A stretch of DNA of 64,000 bases from Ophioderma brevispina. Lineage: Eukaryota; Echinodermata; Ophiuroidea; Amphilepidida; Ophiodermatidae. How positions within the stretch are numbered: the stretch's first letter is position 1; each line of letters begins with the position of its first letter. The stretch covers positions 1 through 64,000 of the forward strand of contig JAMKCH010002949.1 in the NCBI GenBank assembly GCA_023653785.1, in the 5' to 3' direction. The notes beneath the pieces were generated by a model. That model saw nothing but the letters and a program-made list of their open reading frames with translations. It was not told the origin of the DNA and ran no database searches. Shown piece after piece: positions 59,903 to 64,000 of this stretch. The position numbers and the translations under genes were made by a program.

Positions 59903-60240
59903 AAGAGCGCTGTGGTCTAACGGAAAATTGCAGGACTCGTGATCAATAGACGTGAAAACCTGAGTTCGAGCCCCACTATGGTCAACGTTTTTTTGTGTCC
60001 CTGGGCACGACACTTAGTCTCAATTGGCTCGTCACCCAAGCGAACTCTGGGTAGCTGCTCATGGGGAATATTACGATCTAACGGCTGATTAGGCTTGTGC
60101 GCTCGTAGGCATGTCTTCGAGCACCAACCTAATGAAGCGAAATGATCGTGACGAGTTCTTGAAAGCGGCGTAATAATATTGTGGGGCGCTGTGTGCTTTG
60201 TAGAGCGCATAAAATGCTTGCCTCCGTTATTATTATATTA
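59903..60240 (+). mobile_element. tRNA-derived SINE, copy 3
   Basis: The head has ctgtggtctaacgg and a B box gagttcgagccccac. The body has gtccctgggcacgacactta and ctgggtagctgctcatgggg, then gtagagcgcataaaatgc and an att-rich tail. It begins directly at the tail of copy 2. Confidence 0.85.
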
Positions 60241-60274
60241 TTCTGATAAGAATACATCATTACTTCCGGAATTA

Positions 60275-60418
60275 TAAAGCCCATGATATACTAACTAACC
60301 AGTCACAGTGAGGACTGTACGCAACAGCCCGATTTTTTACACAATATCAAGTGTTACGCATGGCTCAATGAGCGAAATCGCGCGTCGCTTGGCGACTGGA
60401 AGTATCTCCTGGGCTTTA
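60275..60418. mobile_element. TA-flanked element family F, short form (144 bp)
   Basis: The left end taaagcccatgatatac and the right end gtatctcctgggcttta are inverted, with TA borders. They match the termini of the 1-kb element at 35316-36353. The inside keeps a CpG-rich patch (gaaatcgcgcgtcgc). Probably an internally deleted derivative. Confidence 0.72.
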
Positions 60419-63400
60419 TGAAATTGAGTGTGCTGTAAGCCCTTTATCATGTTATAAGAGCTATATGGATAGCTATATACGGCAAACAAATTGCTTCTAA
60501 CTAAAAGCACATCATTTGGAAGGATGCAAATTCAATACTAGTCTAGAAGATGATTAAATGTGACAATATATCCTTTCTCACACCAAATTTCACACTAGGA
60601 TACCATTTCAAATCACTATGGTACATATCATCACATTTGCACAAATATAATCCTGAACTGTGGCCTACATAAATGTCATAATGTTCTTGCCCCGGCGGTT
60701 TTGTGAAATGTTATCACCACATTGGGATGATTTAATGTATACAATGTAATTTGCTCAACTTTTCAACTGCTTTGGGCTTTAAAATTGCTTTTAAATCTCT
60801 TTGTGGATGTAGACCAATAAACCAGCTGGTTCTGAGATAATGTGGATAACTTTAACTGCAAATTGGTAATTACATCGTCGTTGATACCAACTCAAATTTG
60901 AACGTTCCGGTGCACAAAAGAAAAAAGAAAATGGCAGTGGCAGAATTCTGACCTGTGGATGATTCATCATGCCCATGATGAATATATACTTCTGATTACC
61001 ATAGGCATGGGTTTTGTTTACGATAAGTAAAATTGAGAGAGAGAAATTCGTAATACTTTTGGACATGGTGATTTGGATGGAATTGGCAGTAAAAACAAGT
61101 GTGAGAAGAAATTTCAATCTATCAAATAGATGTTGTATCATATGAATGGACTATATATCAAACAAATTGTTCAATTTTAAGAGTAGACCAGATGTGCTAA
61201 TTCGGTAGTTTGTGTTTTGTGTGTTGGCTTTTTTACACAAGGCCTAATTGGCTTTGTTTGCCCAGAATGTAATTTCTTCACTTTTTTTTTGGTTGTGTTT
61301 TTCGTATTCTTAAATTTTTCATTAAAAAAACACCTATCTTTGTAATGGTCATTAAAACCTTTAAATTTTCCTTAAATTTGTGTTTTTTGTAGTTATGTGT
61401 CATTTGGTTGTCTGTTGAAAATTACTCATGCAAATTACATTTCAAGGAAAACACAGGACAAAGTTACACTGGCTGTTTTACCTTACCAATTCTATTTTTG
61501 TGTCTAAAAGCAGTTGCAAATTTGGTTCCTTTGTCATTTTTATGAATGATAAAGAAAACTCTAAATGGTTCGAATTGTATATTTTTGCTTTAAATGTATA
61601 CCAGTAGTTATATACCTGGTCCCAATCTCACATAACCTGTACTTCAAAAACAAGAGTCCCATTCATGGATAACTACCATAAAGTAATTTCATTGACAATT
61701 TGCTTTTCATTACCTTACAAACCCCTTTAGGTTTGTGAAAATTTGGTGTCATCTTCAATTTTCTTACAATGGAGGAATGATGTAGAAGGATACATCTTAT
61801 GCCCCCATTCATTGACATTGTTGGTGGCATTTTGTCAAAAGAGAAACTCTGATAAATTACACCTCCTCAGCTATCATAAAAAGAAGTAAATAGCCTTGCC
61901 AAATGCACTGATGCAATGCAGTGATGAGATGTTAAATGGTCCTCAATTATGCTTCAGTCGGGAACAAGGGTGTAATGAACAGACTTAAATATTCATTGCC
62001 CTAGAATTGTGGCCTCTTACCAGTGGCCCTTTTTCCCAATTTGGTGAAAATTCATGCTGCAAAAATTAACTCATTTCACAGATTTCTTTCACCTTTTAAA
62101 GGATATTTTTTCAGACAATATTCCCCCATACGCAAATTAAAAAACCTTTAATGGTTTTGATTTTTGTAATAATTCAATCCGCAGGTTTTGGTGGCTTCTC
62201 CCTTATGGCGACCGACGGTAGATACATAGTTGGAATCAATCCAATTAGAATTCAGTTGCTTGGTGTACCTTATACCCTGCTTGGGCCTATAAATGATCGC
62301 TGTTAACGCTTTATCGACAGAAAAAATCTGTGTCAAAAAAAAAACTGTTTTTCATACCGGTTGTTTAATGGAGAATTGCATGAAGTCAAATTTTAGATTT
62401 GCAATTTATGGTGAAAAACATCTTTAATTAAATGCATGTGGTGCACATTTGTCCTTTAATAATTTCATTTTAATTGAAACTATCTTGTCGGTGGTAATAT
62501 AATAACAGTCCTTTTGCTAATGGCACAAATTTGACTATTTTGTGAGGTACCAGTGCAATTATTTGTTTGAAGGTGCTTGGCAAATTACTCAGTAATGAAA
62601 GGATTTGAAAAAGTAAAGTTAATGTATGCAGAGGAGTCACTGACTATCCTGTCAATACTGGTTGCTACAAGTGAGAAGTTTTTTAAATTATGAGGGAGCC
62701 TCTTGCAATGAAGCTTGAATTGTGTTAGTTGCTACAGTGGCAGCCACCTGACTTCTTCTTCTGAGGGGTGGGGGGAGGGGGAATGGAGAATGCAAAAGTG
62801 ATTTTTTTTGGGTAAAATGCAAGGGGGGAAAAAACTTCCACAATTTTGAGATTTTTAGCAAATTTTGGCCCATATCACTGATATTGCCCAAATGGTAATT
62901 TGATGGCCCAAAATCACTGATGTTTTGCTCAAACCCTCAATTTTCTTCTGGTAGAGATTCAAGTTTTTAAGTTTACTTCATAAAAAATCATGCTTTGTGA
63001 AGTACAATTTGAGCTTTGCAAATACCAGGAGAGTGAGGATTGTTAGCCTTAATATAGGCTATGTCATTCACGTAGCAAATAGAGTAGGAAACCCAATGTT
63101 CTCTCATATAAACTAGTCTCTCATGTTTGTCCAATTCTTTGAAACTCGCATGTAGCAAGTATGACATTTCTTTGAAAAGTTATGTGTGGATTTTGGAAAT
63201 TGGAGCAGAGTTGCGTTTTGGGGCATTTTGGTTGTCCTTTTGTGTTTTTGGCTGAATTTTGTTGGTAGGCAAAGATTATTGAATTGTCTGTGTCCTACAA
63301 TGATAGATGCATGCTGTGTGAAGATGAAAGCCATGCATTATCAATGAAGGCCTAGAGAGGCATTGCATTTGCAGCCTAGTCTGATAACCAATAGGCAATA

Positions 63401-64000
63401 AATTTATGCTTATCTAGGTAGATGATGTTATGTTATTGCCCAAGGGTAGTTTGTAGGGTTTACCACCAATATCTTCCCAGTGTCTATAGGTCCATGTGCC
63501 GTGTACCATGTGTACTTTACACATTCCCAGTTGCTCCTGAAGATAATGCTAGTTTATGAAAGTCTCATTCACGAATGCAATGTGCAAATATGGTTCAAAA
63601 GCGCATAATAATAGTAATATGCTTGAACTTTAACCTGGCACTGTGTTAACTTAAAACAGCCCAAATTCTCTAACTCCAACCAGTCATAAGTCGCCTTAGA
63701 ACACACAGCTACCTAAGAGCGCAGATTAGCCATCACAATGCATAGTTTGGTATATTCACTCAATAATCCCTTGGCATTTGATCCCGGCATGGATCCACAA
63801 AAAATCCATTTTTAATACATACAACTCGACCGGTTACACCCATTCTGCACACAAACATAGTAGTCTCTGAGTACTTTAAAAAAAAATAATAATGAAAGGT
63901 TGTGCTCCTTAAACTGCTTTACACTGCCGAAATTAATGGACATATGTTTGGAAGAAATATATATAGGCAACATTGCCCAATGTATTATGGGATTAGTTCC
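60419..64000. other. Non-coding stretch to the end of the window
   Basis: AT-rich with few features. A G-rich patch at 62766-62784 followed by gcaaaagtgattttttttgg resembles decayed hAT MITE interiors. No exon, tRNA or inverted-repeat element could be supported over this 3.6 kb. Confidence 0.35.

Overview
The window looks like AT-rich, gene-poor nuclear DNA from an animal, most likely a marine invertebrate and possibly a deuterostome. The evidence is spliceosomal exons of a metazoan FERM-domain gene, two broken non-LTR retrotransposons, tRNA-derived SINEs and a dense load of short inverted-repeat DNA elements. There are no bacterial operons, ribosome binding sites, rRNA genes or CRISPR arrays. 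The species cannot be fixed from this sequence alone.

Host gene: one gene is recognisable, on the + strand. Four exons encode consecutive pieces of a band 4.1-type FERM domain closest to EPB41L4A (Nbl4/EPB41L4): 27711-27815 (F1 lobe ending DYFGLRY), 30406-30460 (HWLD segment), 33009-33184 (GPPFTLYLG ... LCAYAV) and 53620-53690 (EFRFVPNQTEDLE). The first exons and the end of the FERM domain are not seen. The short exon expected between 33184 and 53620 was not found. The first three exons carry small indels that switch reading frame inside conserved motifs yet seem to cancel out within each exon. The fourth exon is intact. This is either consensus error or decay.

Layout: 1-2765 holds a jockey/CR1-like LINE and the tail of another copy. 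3061-5950 holds a second LINE on the - strand, interrupted by a TTAA-flanked 275-bp element. 5951-27710 is non-coding with many MITEs, a tRNA-Cys-like relic, a 131-bp poly-T and two local duplications that look like assembly or haplotype joins. 27711-53690 is the exon-bearing region; its introns hold a TTAA-ended element with a 43-bp minisatellite, a 1-kb TA-flanked element, a 170-bp tandem array and a 1-kb G-rich array. 53691-64000 holds more MITEs and three SINEs in a row.

The main pattern is the mobile-element population. Three families with unrelated interiors share the terminus TTAAAGGTGC, as if mobilised by one piggyBac-like transposase. A second group starts TTAACCC. Others are TA-flanked (mariner-like) or hAT-like with CAGTG ends and 8-bp target duplications. 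No intact transposase or reverse transcriptase is present, so every element here is non-autonomous or dead. I saw no convincing new enzymatic or defence system.
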